Below, piece by piece: positions 15,847 through 24,383 of a DNA stretch of 42,875 bases. Source of the DNA: Candidatus Adiutrix sp. (GTDB taxonomy: Bacteria; Desulfobacterota; Desulfarculia; Adiutricales; Adiutricaceae); NCBI GenBank assembly GCA_031263565.1, contig JAISFR010000128.1, positions 1 to 42,875 on the forward strand. Direction: 5' to 3'. The notes below the pieces were generated by a model. It was not told where the DNA came from. It did not search any database and worked only from the letters and a program-made list of their open reading frames with translations. Each line of letters starts with the position of its first letter. Positions within the stretch are counted from its first letter, which is position 1. Position numbers and translations under genes: made by a program.

Positions 15847-16452
15847 TTGGAGTGGCAGGACAGGAAAAAAGATATCGACGGCGATCGTTTAAAGGTATAT
15901 GTGGAGCGGTTGGAACGGGAATGGGCCATCGAAACCGGCCAGATCGAAGGGCTGTATGCTCTGGATCGGGGCCTGACCCAGACTTTTATCGAACATGGCC
16001 TGGAGGCCATCGAGATACCTCATTATGCCTCGGCCAGCCCCCACCGGACTCAACGGCTTATAATCAGCCAGAAAGAGGTGGTGGAGGGCCTGTTCGCTTT
16101 TGTCAAGCGGGGGCAGCCCCTGACCGGGCACTATATTCGCGCTTTACACGCCGAACTGACCAGGGAACAGGATTTCACCGAAGCCAGGGACCATCTGGGC
16201 CATTATGTCCAAACTTCTTTGCTGAAGGGGTCGTGGAAGATTCACCCGAATAACCCCACCAGGCCTGACGGGTCGGTTCATGAATACTGCCCGCCCGAGC
16301 AGGTGGAACCAGAAATGGATAACCTCATCAAATGGCATGGGGAACATGAGGAAAAGAAAGTTGCTCCGGAGATAGAAGCGGCCTGGCTGCATCATCGCTT
16401 TACCCAGATCCATCCCTTCCAGGACGGCAACGGCCGGGTGGCCAGGGCCTTG
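15847..16452 (+). pseudogene. Fic-domain AMP-transferase gene, 3'-truncated
   Basis: Fic proteins transfer AMP (sometimes other nucleotide parts) from a nucleotide to target hydroxyls. Counted from TTG 15847, the complete active-site motif HPFQDGNGRVAR is at 189-200, with His189 as catalytic base. An inhibitory-helix motif TGQIEG (30-35) fits the [S/T]xxxE[G/N] pattern of N-terminal self-inhibition. Directly after ARAL (16452) family similarity stops. The frame stays open but becomes unrelated sequence and runs antisense into recO. Fic proteins of this type are usually near 350-400 residues with a C-terminal winged-helix part, so roughly 150 residues are missing. A deletion rather than a point frameshift is likely, since no other frame resumes the family sequence. 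Confidence 0.8.
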
Positions 16453-16653
16453 GGACAGTTTCGGGCCACGTGGCCGACCGCTGGCTGGAACAGACCCTGT
16501 CGGCCAGTTCCCCAATTCACAAGACGCCTTCAACAGTGTCATAAAAAGTCAAAAAAACCGAATCCACCAAGAAGCCATGGGTTACGGTATAATACAGCGT
16601 TATTTTGTCATTTCCCCGGAGCTAAGGCCGTGCGTCCCCAAGGGGTGATTAAG

Positions 16654-17439
16654 TCAGCGCCCGCCGGCCTTGAAAAACTGCCGGGCGATTTTCAGGGCCT
16701 TCAGGCCGTAATTGAGCTGCCGCTCGGCCAGCTTTTCGAAAAAGCGTTCAGCTTCGGCCAGATCGGCTTCGCTCAGGGGCGGACAGGCCCGGTCCCGGGG
16801 GCCGAGCCGGGCCAGAAGGGCCCCGGAGACCGGCCGGCCGCGGGCCGGGCCGGGCTTCAGGCAGTTCGGGCAGTAAAGCCCGCCGGCGGCCGGGTCCCAG
16901 CGCCAGCCGGGTTCCGGCCGGGGCGGGCGGCCGCACAGAAGACAGCCGGTCAGACGGGGCCCGAAGCCGGCCAGCTCCATATATTTGAGGGCGAAATCCA
17001 GGTTCATCAGCCTGGCCGCCCTTTCCCCGCCGCAGCGGCCCAGGCGGCCCAGATGGCGGATCAGCAGGTCGAAACCGGCCTCGGCCGGGTTGCCGGGGGC
17101 TTCAAAGCCCCGGACCAGCTCCAGGGCGAAAGCGGCCAGGGCCTGGAGGACGGGCTCGGCCGGCAGACGGGGCGCCCGGGGGTTTTCCTCGCTGTTTTCC
17201 ACAAAGGCCAGGGCAACGCCCGGCTTGATGGTGAAATCGTACCAGGCCGCGCTGCCCGGCGACAACAGGCCGCCCCCGAAACGCCTGAGGCTGCGGCGGC
17301 CGTAGCGGGCCAGGGCGCTGACCAGGCCCAGTTCCCTGGTCAGGAAAGTGACGATGAGGTCGGCCTCCCGATAGTCGACCCGGGCCAGAACCACCGCCGC
17401 CAATCTCCGCTTTTGGGGCGCCCTTGATCCCTCAATCAT
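16654..17439 (-). CDS. recO: DNA repair and recombination mediator RecO
   Basis: RecO helps RecA load on SSB-covered single-stranded DNA in the RecFOR pathway. The 261-residue protein shows the N-terminal OB-fold (AAVVLARVDYREADLIVTFLTRELGLVSALARYGRR) and a C-terminal helical part with a four-cysteine zinc site: Cys166, Cys169, Cys190 and Cys193 (CLLC and CPNC). Length and domain order are as in the family. It is a single minus-strand gene divergent from ftsH; only the recO start region and the ftsH promoter separate them. Confidence 0.93.
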   Translation of the reverse strand: MIEGSRAPQKRRLAAVVLARVDYREADLIVTFLTRELGLVSALARYGRRSLRRFGGGLLSPGSAAWYDFTIKPGVALAFVENSEENPRAPRLPAEPVLQALAAFALELVRGFEAPGNPAEAGFDLLIRHLGRLGRCGGERAARLMNLDFALKYMELAGFGPRLTGCLLCGRPPRPEPGWRWDPAAGGLYCPNCLKPGPARGRPVSGALLARLGPRDRACPPLSEADLAEAERFFEKLAERQLNYGLKALKIARQFFKAGGR

Positions 17440-17475
17440 TTCCGCCTTCCCGAACGCCCTGATTTCATAAAAAAA

Positions 17476-17506
17476 CCTTGAAAAAAAAAGCCGTTTATCG
17501 TATTAG
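17476..17506 (+). promoter_or_regulatory. Promoter region of ftsH, sigma-32-like -35
   Basis: TTGAAA (17478-17483), 17 bases, then TATTAG (17501-17506) forms a plausible promoter about 60 bases before the chosen ftsH start. With the preceding C it reads CTTGAAA, identical to the -35 consensus of sigma-32 promoters. No CCCCAT-type -10 follows, so the sigma factor is uncertain. Confidence 0.45.
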
Positions 17507-17567
17507 TAAAGATTGGACTCGACAAGGCGCCCGCCTTCCGGGCCGCCGGTCCGCAAGAGAGGTTGTT

Positions 17568-19544
17568 TTGGGTAACTTTTCCAGAAACCTGCTGGTCTGG
17601 ACCATGATCATCATCACCGTGCTGGGGGTCATGAATTACTTCAAGCCGGCGGAAAGCAACGAAAAACGGACCTACTCCGACGTCTGGCGGGCCATCAGCG
17701 ACGGCCTGGTCTCCAAGGTCTCCCTGACCGACACCGAGATCATAGCCCAACTGTCCGACGGCGGCAAGTGGGCGGTCAGCTACAGCCGCAACGACCCCGA
17801 CCTGATGCCTTTTCTGAGGGAAAAGGGCGTGGCCATCGACATGGTGCCCCAGCCTTCCTCCTTCTGGCTGAGCCTGGGCGGGGCCATTTTGCAGATAGTC
17901 ATCCTGGTGGGCATCTGGATGTTCTTCATGCGCCAGATGCAGGGCGGGGGCAAAGCCATGACCTTCGCCAAGAGCCGGGCCCGGCTCCTGACGGAGGATC
18001 AGAAGCGGGTGACCTTCGCCGACGTGGCCGGCATCGACGAAGCCAAGTCCGAGCTTTCGGAGATCGTCGACTTTCTCCGGGAGCCCAAGAAATTCGTCCG
18101 CCTGGGCGGCCGCATCCCCAAGGGGGTTTTACTGATGGGCTCGCCCGGCACGGGCAAGACCCTCCTGGCCCGGGCCATCGCCGGCGAGGCCGGGGTGCCC
18201 TTTTTTTCCATCAGCGGCTCCGATTTTGTGGAAATGTTCGTGGGCGTGGGCGCCTCCCGGGTGCGGGACATGTTCCTTCAGGGCAAAAAGGCCGCGCCCT
18301 GCATCATGTTCATTGACGAAATAGACGCCGTGGGCCGCCACCGGGGGGCCGGCCTGGGCGGGGGGCATGACGAGCGCGAGCAGACCCTGAATCAGCTTCT
18401 GGTGGAAATGGACGGCTTTGAGCCCAATGACGGCCTGATTCTGATCGCCGCCACCAACCGCCCCGACGTGCTGGACCCGGCCCTTTTGCGGCCCGGCCGC
18501 TTCGACCGCCAGGTAGTGGTGCCGGTGCCGGATTTGAAGGGCCGGGAACAGATCCTGGCGGTGCACAGCCGCCGGGTGCCCATGGCTTCCGACGTCAGCC
18601 TGGCTGTGGTGGCCCGGGGCACCCCCGGTTTTTCCGGGGCCGACCTGGAAAACCTCATCAACGAGGCCGCCCTCCTGGCCGCCCGGGCCGACAAGGAGAA
18701 AGTGGAGGCCGCCGACCTGGACGCGGCCCGGGACAAGATCATGATGGGCGTCGAGCGCAAGAGCCTGATGATGAGCGAGGAGGAGAAGCGAACCATCGCC
18801 TGGCACGAGGCCGGCCACACCCTCATTTCCGTCCTGCTGCCCGGCCTCGACCCCCTGCACAAGGTCAGCATCATTCCCCGGGGCCGGGCCCTGGGGGTGA
18901 CGGTTTCGCTCCCGGTCGAGGATAAATACACCTACAGCCGCGACTATTTCCTGGCCCGGCTGGTCATGATGCTGGGCGGCCGGGCAGCCGAAGAGGTGGC
19001 TCTTCACCAGATGACCACCGGGGCCAGCAACGACATCGAGCGGGCCACCGACCTGGCCAGGTCCATGGTCTGCAAATACGGCATGAGCGACGCGCTGGGG
19101 CCCCAGGCTTTCGGCAAGAAGGAGGAACAGATTTTTCTGGGCCGGGAAATCGCCCAGCACAGCGACTATTCCGAAGCCACCGCCCAGCGCATCGACCAGG
19201 AAGTGTCCGAGCTCATGCGCCAGGCCCATCAGAAAGCCGCCGAAATCATCACCAGGCATCAGGAGACCTTAAAGGCCCTGGCCGACCGGCTTTTGGAAAA
19301 GGAAACCATTGACGCCGAAGAGGTCATGGAGGTCTGCGCCGAAGCCCTGAAGGCCGAAGGCCGCCCGCAGCCTGGAAAAGCGGCCCCTGAAAACGAAAAC
19401 CCGAACGCGGCGGAGCCAACGGACAGGGCCCGGGCCGAGCAAGGCCCCGGACCGGAGGAAACCTCAGGCCAGAAAGAGGAGGAATCTTCCGATGAACGAA
19501 AAGACGCAGCCGCCGGCCCCGGCGACGACGCTTCCCGAAACTAG
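17568..19544 (+). CDS. ftsH: ATP-dependent membrane zinc metalloprotease FtsH
   Basis: FtsH is a hexameric inner-membrane AAA+ protease that degrades misfolded membrane proteins and, in many bacteria, regulators such as sigma-32 and LpxC. From the chosen start the protein has 658 residues: two membrane helices (about 8-22 and 98-120) flanking a periplasmic domain, Walker A GSPGTGKT from residue 191, Walker B with Asp250-Glu251, the second region of homology ([19 protein letters not shown]) and zinc-binding HEAGH with His413 and His417. TTG at 17568 has AGAGAGG five bases upstream and yields the usual FtsH N-terminus ([10 protein letters not shown]). A TTG at 17478 is rejected as it coincides with the -35. 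An acidic disordered tail overlaps folP by 53 bases. Confidence 0.96.
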   Translation: MGNFSRNLLVWTMIIITVLGVMNYFKPAESNEKRTYSDVWRAISDGLVSKVSLTDTEIIAQLSDGGKWAVSYSRNDPDLMPFLREKGVAIDMVPQPSSFWLSLGGAILQIVILVGIWMFFMRQMQGGGKAMTFAKSRARLLTEDQKRVTFADVAGIDEAKSELSEIVDFLREPKKFVRLGGRIPKGVLLMGSPGTGKTLLARAIAGEAGVPFFSISGSDFVEMFVGVGASRVRDMFLQGKKAAPCIMFIDEIDAVGRHRGAGLGGGHDEREQTLNQLLVEMDGFEPNDGLILIAATNRPDVLDPALLRPGRFDRQVVVPVPDLKGREQILAVHSRRVPMASDVSLAVVARGTPGFSGADLENLINEAALLAARADKEKVEAADLDAARDKIMMGVERKSLMMSEEEKRTIAWHEAGHTLISVLLPGLDPLHKVSIIPRGRALGVTVSLPVEDKYTYSRDYFLARLVMMLGGRAAEEVALHQMTTGASNDIERATDLARSMVCKYGMSDALGPQAFGKKEEQIFLGREIAQHSDYSEATAQRIDQEVSELMRQAHQKAAEIITRHQETLKALADRLLEKETIDAEEVMEVCAEALKAEGRPQPGKAAPENENPNAAEPTDRARAEQGPGPEETSGQKEEESSDERKDAAAGPGDDASRN

Positions 19545-20391
19545 CGCCCTGGCCTGGCGGACCGGGCGGGGCGAGTGGCGCCTGGATTTTGAACGCCCCC
19601 TGATCATGAGCATTTTGAATCTGACCCCGGATTCTTTTTCCGACGGGGGGCAATACCCGGATACCCCGGCCGCCCTGGCCGCGGCCCTGAGCGAAGAGGC
19701 CGAGGGGGCCGACATATTGGACCTGGGCGCGGAATCCACCCGGCCCGGTTCGGCCCCGGTCTCCGCCGATGAGGAATGGGCCCGCCTGGAGCCGCTCCTG
19801 ACGGCCCTGTCGCCCCGGACCGGGCGCCCCATATCCGTGGACACCTACCGGGCCGAGGTGGCCGAACGGGCCATCGAGGCCGGGGCGGCCATCATCAACG
19901 ACATCTACGCCGGCCGGAAAGACCCCCGGATCCTGGAACTGGCCGCCCGCCGCCGGGTGCCGATCATCCTCATGCATATGCAGGGCGAGCCCCGGAACAT
20001 GCAGCTCGACCCCCACTATGACGACGTGGTCTCCGAGGTGCATGATTTTCTTCTGGAAAGGGCGCGGGCGGCCGAAGCCGCCGGGCTGCCCCGGGAAATG
20101 ATCTGGCTGGACCCGGGCCTCGGTTTCGGCAAGAACCAGGGGCACAACCTGTCGATTATCAGGCATTACGACCGGGTCATGCCCCGGGGCTATCGCCGGG
20201 TCATGGCCCTGTCCCGCAAAGCTTTCCTGGGGCGGATCATGGACGGGGCCCCGCCCCGGGCCCGCGACGGACTGACGGCCGTGGCCAACGCCCTGGCCGT
20301 GATGAAGGGCGCCGAGATTTTAAGGGTTCACCGCGCGGCGCCCAGCCGGGCGGCCGCCGCCCTGGCCCGGGCCGTGCTGCGGGCCGTCTGA
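19492..20391 (+). CDS. folP: Dihydropteroate synthase
   Basis: FolP condenses 6-hydroxymethyl-dihydropterin diphosphate with p-aminobenzoate to make dihydropteroate; it is the sulfonamide target. This 299-residue protein has the pterin-loop signature MSILNLTPDSFSDGG (39-53), GAESTRPGS, SVDTYRAEVA, INDIYAG, LMHMQGEPRNM, DPGLGFGK, the catalytic-site Lys in LSRKAFLG, and a terminal RVHRA. The N-terminal 30 residues are longer than in E. coli. The ATG has an exceptionally good AGGAGG seven to eight bases upstream, inside the end of ftsH. The ftsH-folP-cdaA-cdaR-glmM order matches the arrangement known in several bacteria, including deltaproteobacteria. Confidence 0.96.
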   Translation: MNEKTQPPAPATTLPETSALAWRTGRGEWRLDFERPLIMSILNLTPDSFSDGGQYPDTPAALAAALSEEAEGADILDLGAESTRPGSAPVSADEEWARLEPLLTALSPRTGRPISVDTYRAEVAERAIEAGAAIINDIYAGRKDPRILELAARRRVPIILMHMQGEPRNMQLDPHYDDVVSEVHDFLLERARAAEAAGLPREMIWLDPGLGFGKNQGHNLSIIRHYDRVMPRGYRRVMALSRKAFLGRIMDGAPPRARDGLTAVANALAVMKGAEILRVHRAAPSRAAAALARAVLRAV

Positions 20392-20433
20392 AGCCGCTTT
20401 ACAGAACCGGAATAAAGCAGAAAGACCAGCATC

Positions 20434-21234
20434 TTGTTCACCAACCTGTCCATCGCCGAGGCCGTTCGTTCCATGCGCTGGGAGGATGTCGCCGACATCC
20501 TCATGGTGGGCATCCTCATCTACTACGTCATCCGGCTGGTGCGCGGCACCCGCAGCGGGCAGGTCTTTCTGGGCCTGGGCCTGGTCATGGGCACTTACTT
20601 CCTGGCCACCAAGTTCGAATTCATGACCATGCGCTTCATCATCTCCTCTTTCGCTTCCAACCTGATCGTGGTCATCGTGGTCCTCTTTTCCTCGGACATC
20701 CGGCGGGGGCTGGCCCGCCTGGCCCGCTTCTCCTTCGCCCGTTCCAACCCCCAGATGGCCGACGCGGTCAACGAAGTGGTGCGGGCCTCCTTCTTCATGG
20801 CCGAAAAACGCATCGGGGCCCTGATCGCCTTTGAACGCGGGGTCAACCTCGGGGAATACATCGAGGCCGGGGCGCCCGTCAACGGGCTGGTTTCCGACCG
20901 CCTGCTGCTGGCCCTCTTCCATACTTCCTCGCCCCTCCACGACGGGGCGGTCATCATTCAGGAGGGCCGCCTGGCCGCGGCCGGCTGTTTTCTGCCCCTT
21001 CTGCCCTCCGAAGACAATGTCAGCCGCTTTTTCGGCACCCGGCACCGGGCGGCCATCGGCCTGTCCCGGGAGAGCGACGCCCTGGTGGTGGTGGTCTCCG
21101 AGGAGCGGGGGCTGGTTTCCCTGGTCAAGGACGGCGAAGTGGTGGTCATGATGGGGGCGGCCAATCTGCGCGACCGGCTTTTGTCTTATTTGAGCCTGTC
21201 CCGGAAAAGCCCCCGGAACAGGAGAGTCGGTTGA
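20434..21234 (+). CDS. cdaA: Membrane diadenylate cyclase CdaA
   Basis: CdaA makes cyclic di-AMP from two ATP. The 266-residue protein has an N-terminal membrane part with about three helices (ILMVGILIYYVI, VFLGLGLVMGTYFLA, LIVVIVVLF) and a cytoplasmic DAC (DisA_N) domain. The two ATP-site signatures are present: DGAVII at about residues 169-174 and the RHRAAIG segment in GTRHRAAIG at about 205. Both are needed for activity, so the enzyme looks functional. The TTG start gives the usual CdaA N-terminus ending in the MRWEDVADIL stretch. ATG at 20475 is an alternative. The next gene encodes its YbbR regulator and the one after, GlmM, which can also inhibit CdaA in Firmicutes. Confidence 0.94.
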   Translation: MFTNLSIAEAVRSMRWEDVADILMVGILIYYVIRLVRGTRSGQVFLGLGLVMGTYFLATKFEFMTMRFIISSFASNLIVVIVVLFSSDIRRGLARLARFSFARSNPQMADAVNEVVRASFFMAEKRIGALIAFERGVNLGEYIEAGAPVNGLVSDRLLLALFHTSSPLHDGAVIIQEGRLAAAGCFLPLLPSEDNVSRFFGTRHRAAIGLSRESDALVVVVSEERGLVSLVKDGEVVVMMGAANLRDRLLSYLSLSRKSPRNRRVG

Positions 21235-22217
21235 GCGCCAAGACCATACGGGACAAAATACTGTCGATCGCGGTTTCCCTGCTGCTGTCTTTTTTTCTGT
21301 GGCTGGCCCTGGCCGGTCAGGACACCAGCGGCCTTGACCTGATCGTGCCCCTGGAACTGGCCAATATGCCGGCCGATCTGGCCATCCGCAGCGAAGTTCC
21401 GGCGGCCGTGACTTTCCAGGTGCTGGCCAACACCGCCCAGGGCCGCTTCCTGGCCGACCGCAAACTGAACTTTCAGGTCGATGTGGCCTCGGCCCGCGAA
21501 GGCCATAACGTCTTTCCAGTGGACGCCGAGGCCCTGGATCTGCCCCGGGGCGTTTCCGTGCGTAAAACCAGCCCCGCGGTCATCGAGTTTGAAACGGTGA
21601 AAGTCGCCGACAAGGCGGTCGCGGTCAAGCCCACCCTGACCGGCGAGCTCAACCCGGCCTACCGGATCCGCTCGCTTATGATCGAGCCGGACCGGGTGAC
21701 CGTCAAGGGGCCGCCGGAAATCCTGGCGGCCATCACCGAATTGGGGACCAGCCCCATAGCCCTCGACGGGCTGACCCGGGACGGGGCTCTGACCGTGGCC
21801 GTGGACCTGCCCGAAGCTCAGTCGCCCGACCTGGAGCTCAGCCCCCGGGAGGTCCGGGCCGTCATCAGCCTTGAGGAGCGGCGCCTGGAAGACAGTTTTA
21901 CGGGTCTGCCGATCGGCATTGACCTGAAAAGCGGCGGCCGGACTTCAGACGTGCTTTTAAGCCCCGAGCGGGCCGACATTTCAGTCTCCTGGTCCGCGGT
22001 CCGGGCCGGCCCGGTGAGGGCCGAGGAAGTCCAGGCCCGGGTTTTCGTCGATGCGGAAAAGCTCAAGGCCGAAGGGCGGCTGACCTTGCCGGTGGTGGCC
22101 GTGGCCCCGGCCGGGGTGACCATCACCGCCATCAGCCCGGTGAACGTCACCGTGACCCGGCGGGCGGTCCCGGTTCCGGTTCAGCCGGCCCACCCGGCCG
22201 AGGTCTCCGCCCCATGA
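21231..22217 (+). CDS. cdaR: YbbR-domain regulator of CdaA
   Basis: CdaR proteins have one membrane anchor and extracytoplasmic YbbR repeats that modulate CdaA activity. This 328-residue protein has a single N-terminal helix (ILSIAVSLLLSFFLWLAL) and three or so YbbR-like repeats. The clearest contain the pattern PVDAEALDLPRGVSV..SPAVIEFE and YRIRSLMIEPDRVTVKGPPEIL. The TTG start overlaps the cdaA stop (TTGA), and its stop overlaps the glmM ATG (ATGA), so the three are translationally coupled. Confidence 0.92.
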   Translation: MSAKTIRDKILSIAVSLLLSFFLWLALAGQDTSGLDLIVPLELANMPADLAIRSEVPAAVTFQVLANTAQGRFLADRKLNFQVDVASAREGHNVFPVDAEALDLPRGVSVRKTSPAVIEFETVKVADKAVAVKPTLTGELNPAYRIRSLMIEPDRVTVKGPPEILAAITELGTSPIALDGLTRDGALTVAVDLPEAQSPDLELSPREVRAVISLEERRLEDSFTGLPIGIDLKSGGRTSDVLLSPERADISVSWSAVRAGPVRAEEVQARVFVDAEKLKAEGRLTLPVVAVAPAGVTITAISPVNVTVTRRAVPVPVQPAHPAEVSAP

Positions 22218-23575
22218 AAACCCGCCAGCTTTTCGGCACCGACGGCATCCGGGGGGTGGTCAACCAGTTCCCCATGACCGCCGAGTTCGCCCTGAACCTG
22301 GGGCGGGCCGTGGCCCACTTTCTGAACCAGAAGGTCATCTCCCGCCGCCCCAAGGTGGTGGTGGGCAAAGACACCCGCCTTTCAGGCTATATGCTGGAAG
22401 AGGCCCTGACCAGCGGCCTTTTGTCCCAGGGGGCCGACGTCTTTCTGGCCGGTCCCCTGCCCACCCCGGGCATCGCCTTTCTGACCACCGGCCTGCGGGC
22501 CGATGCCGGGGTGGTCATCAGCGCCTCGCACAACCCCTACCAGGACAACGGCCTCAAGATTTTCGCCGCCGACGGCTTCAAGCTGCCCGACGATCTGGAA
22601 CTCCGCCTGGAGGACTATCTGGACAGCACCGTCCTGGACCGGCATCGCCCCCGGCCCGACGGGGTGGGGCGGGCCGACCGCATTGACGACGCCGTGGGCC
22701 GTTACGTGGTTTTCCTGAAAAGCACCTTTCCCCGGTCCCTGAACCTGGAAGGCCTGACCGTGGTCCTGGACTGCGCCAACGGGGCCGCCTATCGCGCCGC
22801 GCCCATGGTTTTCGAGGAACTGGGGGCCAAGGTCCACCTCTACGGGGCCCGGCCCGACGGGCTCAACATCAATCTGGGGGTGGGCTCCCTCCATCCCGAA
22901 CTCTGCGCCAAAAAAGTGGTGGACTGCGGGGCCGACCTCGGGCTGGCCCTGGACGGCGACGCCGACCGGGCCATCCTGGTCGACGCCCGGGGCCAGGTGC
23001 TGGACGGCGACCAGATCATGAATCTCTGCGCCCGGAACCTCCATAAGAACGGCCGCCTGAACAAAGCGACCGTGGCGGCCACGGTCATGAGCAACCTGGG
23101 CCTGGAAATAGCCCTGGGCCGGGCCGGCATCAGCCTGGTCCGCACCCCGGTGGGCGACCGCTACGTGGTCGAGCGCCTGCGGCGGGACGGCCTCAATTTT
23201 GGCGGGGAGCAGTCCGGCCACCTTATTTTTCTGGACCACGGCACCACCGGCGACGGCATTCTGGCCGCGCTGCAGACCATTGCGGCCATGAAGGAGGAAG
23301 GGCGGCCCCTGGCCGAACTGGCCCGCCTGATGGAGCCGCTGCCGCAGATTTTGCTGAACGTCAGGGCCGCCCGGCCGGGCGAAGCCGGGCGCAACGAGGC
23401 CCTGGCCCGGCAGGCGGCCAAGGTCGAGGCCCGGCTGGGCCGCCGGGGGCGTATGGTCTTAAGGCCTTCAGGCACCGAGCCGGTGGTCCGGATCATGGTC
23501 GAGGGCGAGGATCAGGACGAAATCAAGGCCCTGGCCGAGGAGACCGCCGAACTGGTGGCCCGGGAACTGGGCTGA
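22214..23575 (+). CDS. glmM: Phosphoglucosamine mutase
   Basis: GlmM converts glucosamine-6-phosphate to glucosamine-1-phosphate, feeding UDP-GlcNAc, peptidoglycan and lipopolysaccharide. All alpha-phosphohexomutase motifs are present: FGTDGIRG (7-14), the phosphoserine loop ISASHNP with Ser105, the metal loop DGDADR with Asp247, Asp249 and Asp251, the sugar loop GEQSGH, and the phosphate loop RPSGTEP. At 453 residues the length is standard. The gene is coupled to cdaR by a four-base overlap, the classic cdaA-cdaR-glmM arrangement linking c-di-AMP with cell-wall precursor supply. Confidence 0.97.
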   Translation: MKTRQLFGTDGIRGVVNQFPMTAEFALNLGRAVAHFLNQKVISRRPKVVVGKDTRLSGYMLEEALTSGLLSQGADVFLAGPLPTPGIAFLTTGLRADAGVVISASHNPYQDNGLKIFAADGFKLPDDLELRLEDYLDSTVLDRHRPRPDGVGRADRIDDAVGRYVVFLKSTFPRSLNLEGLTVVLDCANGAAYRAAPMVFEELGAKVHLYGARPDGLNINLGVGSLHPELCAKKVVDCGADLGLALDGDADRAILVDARGQVLDGDQIMNLCARNLHKNGRLNKATVAATVMSNLGLEIALGRAGISLVRTPVGDRYVVERLRRDGLNFGGEQSGHLIFLDHGTTGDGILAALQTIAAMKEEGRPLAELARLMEPLPQILLNVRAARPGEAGRNEALARQAAKVEARLGRRGRMVLRPSGTEPVVRIMVEGEDQDEIKALAEETAELVARELG

Positions 23576-23607
23576 AAGGCCGTGGCATTGCCGGAGGAGA
23601 AACTGAG

Positions 23608-24381
23608 ATGCTCTTTACCATGGACGTCGGGAACACCAATATCAATTGCGGCCTTTGGCAGGGGGATGACCTGAAGGCCGAATGGCGCCTGTCCACCCGC
23701 CGCGAGTCGACCCTGGACGAGCTGGGGCTGGCCGTCGGGGGCATGTTCGAGGGCAGCGGCTTCAGTTTTTCTTCGGTGACCGGCTTCATCATCTCCAGCG
23801 TGGTGCCGCCCATGCGGCCGGCCCTGGAACGTTTCGGCACCAAATACGTCAAATTGCGGCCTATTTTCCTGGAAGCCCACCGGCAGACCATCATGCCCAT
23901 TCTCTACAAAAACCCCATGGAAATGGGCGCCGACCGGGTGGCCGTGTCCATCGCCGCTTATCGGCGTCTGCGGACCAGCGTCATTGTCGTCGATCTGGGC
24001 ACGGCCACCACCTTTGACTGCATTTCCAGGAAAGGCGAGCATCTGGGCGGGGCCATCGCCCCGGGCCTGCGCCTTTCGGCCGAGGCCCTGTTCCAGAAAG
24101 CCAGCCGCCTGCCCCGTCTGGAGCTTTTCGACCTCCCCGGCCAGGCCATGGCCAAAGACACCATTTCCAGCCTCAACGTGGGCCTTATCTATGGCTATAT
24201 CAGCCTGGTGGACGGCTTGGTGGAGCGGCTGAAGCGGGAACTGGGGGCCGAGGCCAGGGTGGTGGCCACCGGCGGCCTGGCCGGCCTGATCGCTTCCGAA
24301 TCCCAGCAAATTGAGGAGGTGCTGCCCGATCTGACTTTGGAAGGCCTGAAAATCATCTACGACGAGATGGCCTGGCAGTAA
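23608..24381 (+). CDS. coaX: Type III pantothenate kinase
   Basis: CoaX phosphorylates pantothenate in the first step of coenzyme A synthesis and, unlike CoaA, is not feedback-inhibited by CoA. The 257-residue protein shows the ASKHA-fold motifs: DVGNTN (6-11), the pantothenate loop GADR (107-110), the catalytic and phosphate segment DLGTATTFD (129-137), and a C-terminal ATGGLA. A GGAGGAGAAA ribosome site precedes the ATG. It follows glmM by 32 bases in the same operon. Confidence 0.95.
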   Translation: MLFTMDVGNTNINCGLWQGDDLKAEWRLSTRRESTLDELGLAVGGMFEGSGFSFSSVTGFIISSVVPPMRPALERFGTKYVKLRPIFLEAHRQTIMPILYKNPMEMGADRVAVSIAAYRRLRTSVIVVDLGTATTFDCISRKGEHLGGAIAPGLRLSAEALFQKASRLPRLELFDLPGQAMAKDTISSLNVGLIYGYISLVDGLVERLKRELGAEARVVATGGLAGLIASESQQIEEVLPDLTLEGLKIIYDEMAWQ

Positions 24382-24383
24382 GG

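Noticed and set aside
16453-17427. Continuation of the fic reading frame into a 526-codon protein
   Set aside because: After 16452 the translation loses all Fic similarity, and from 16654 it is the antisense of recO. The open frame is explained by high GC.
17478-17567. Extra 30 N-terminal residues on FtsH from a TTG at 17478
   Set aside because: No ribosome site is there, the TTG is part of a promoter-like -35, and the normal FtsH N-terminus begins at 17568 behind AGAGAGG.
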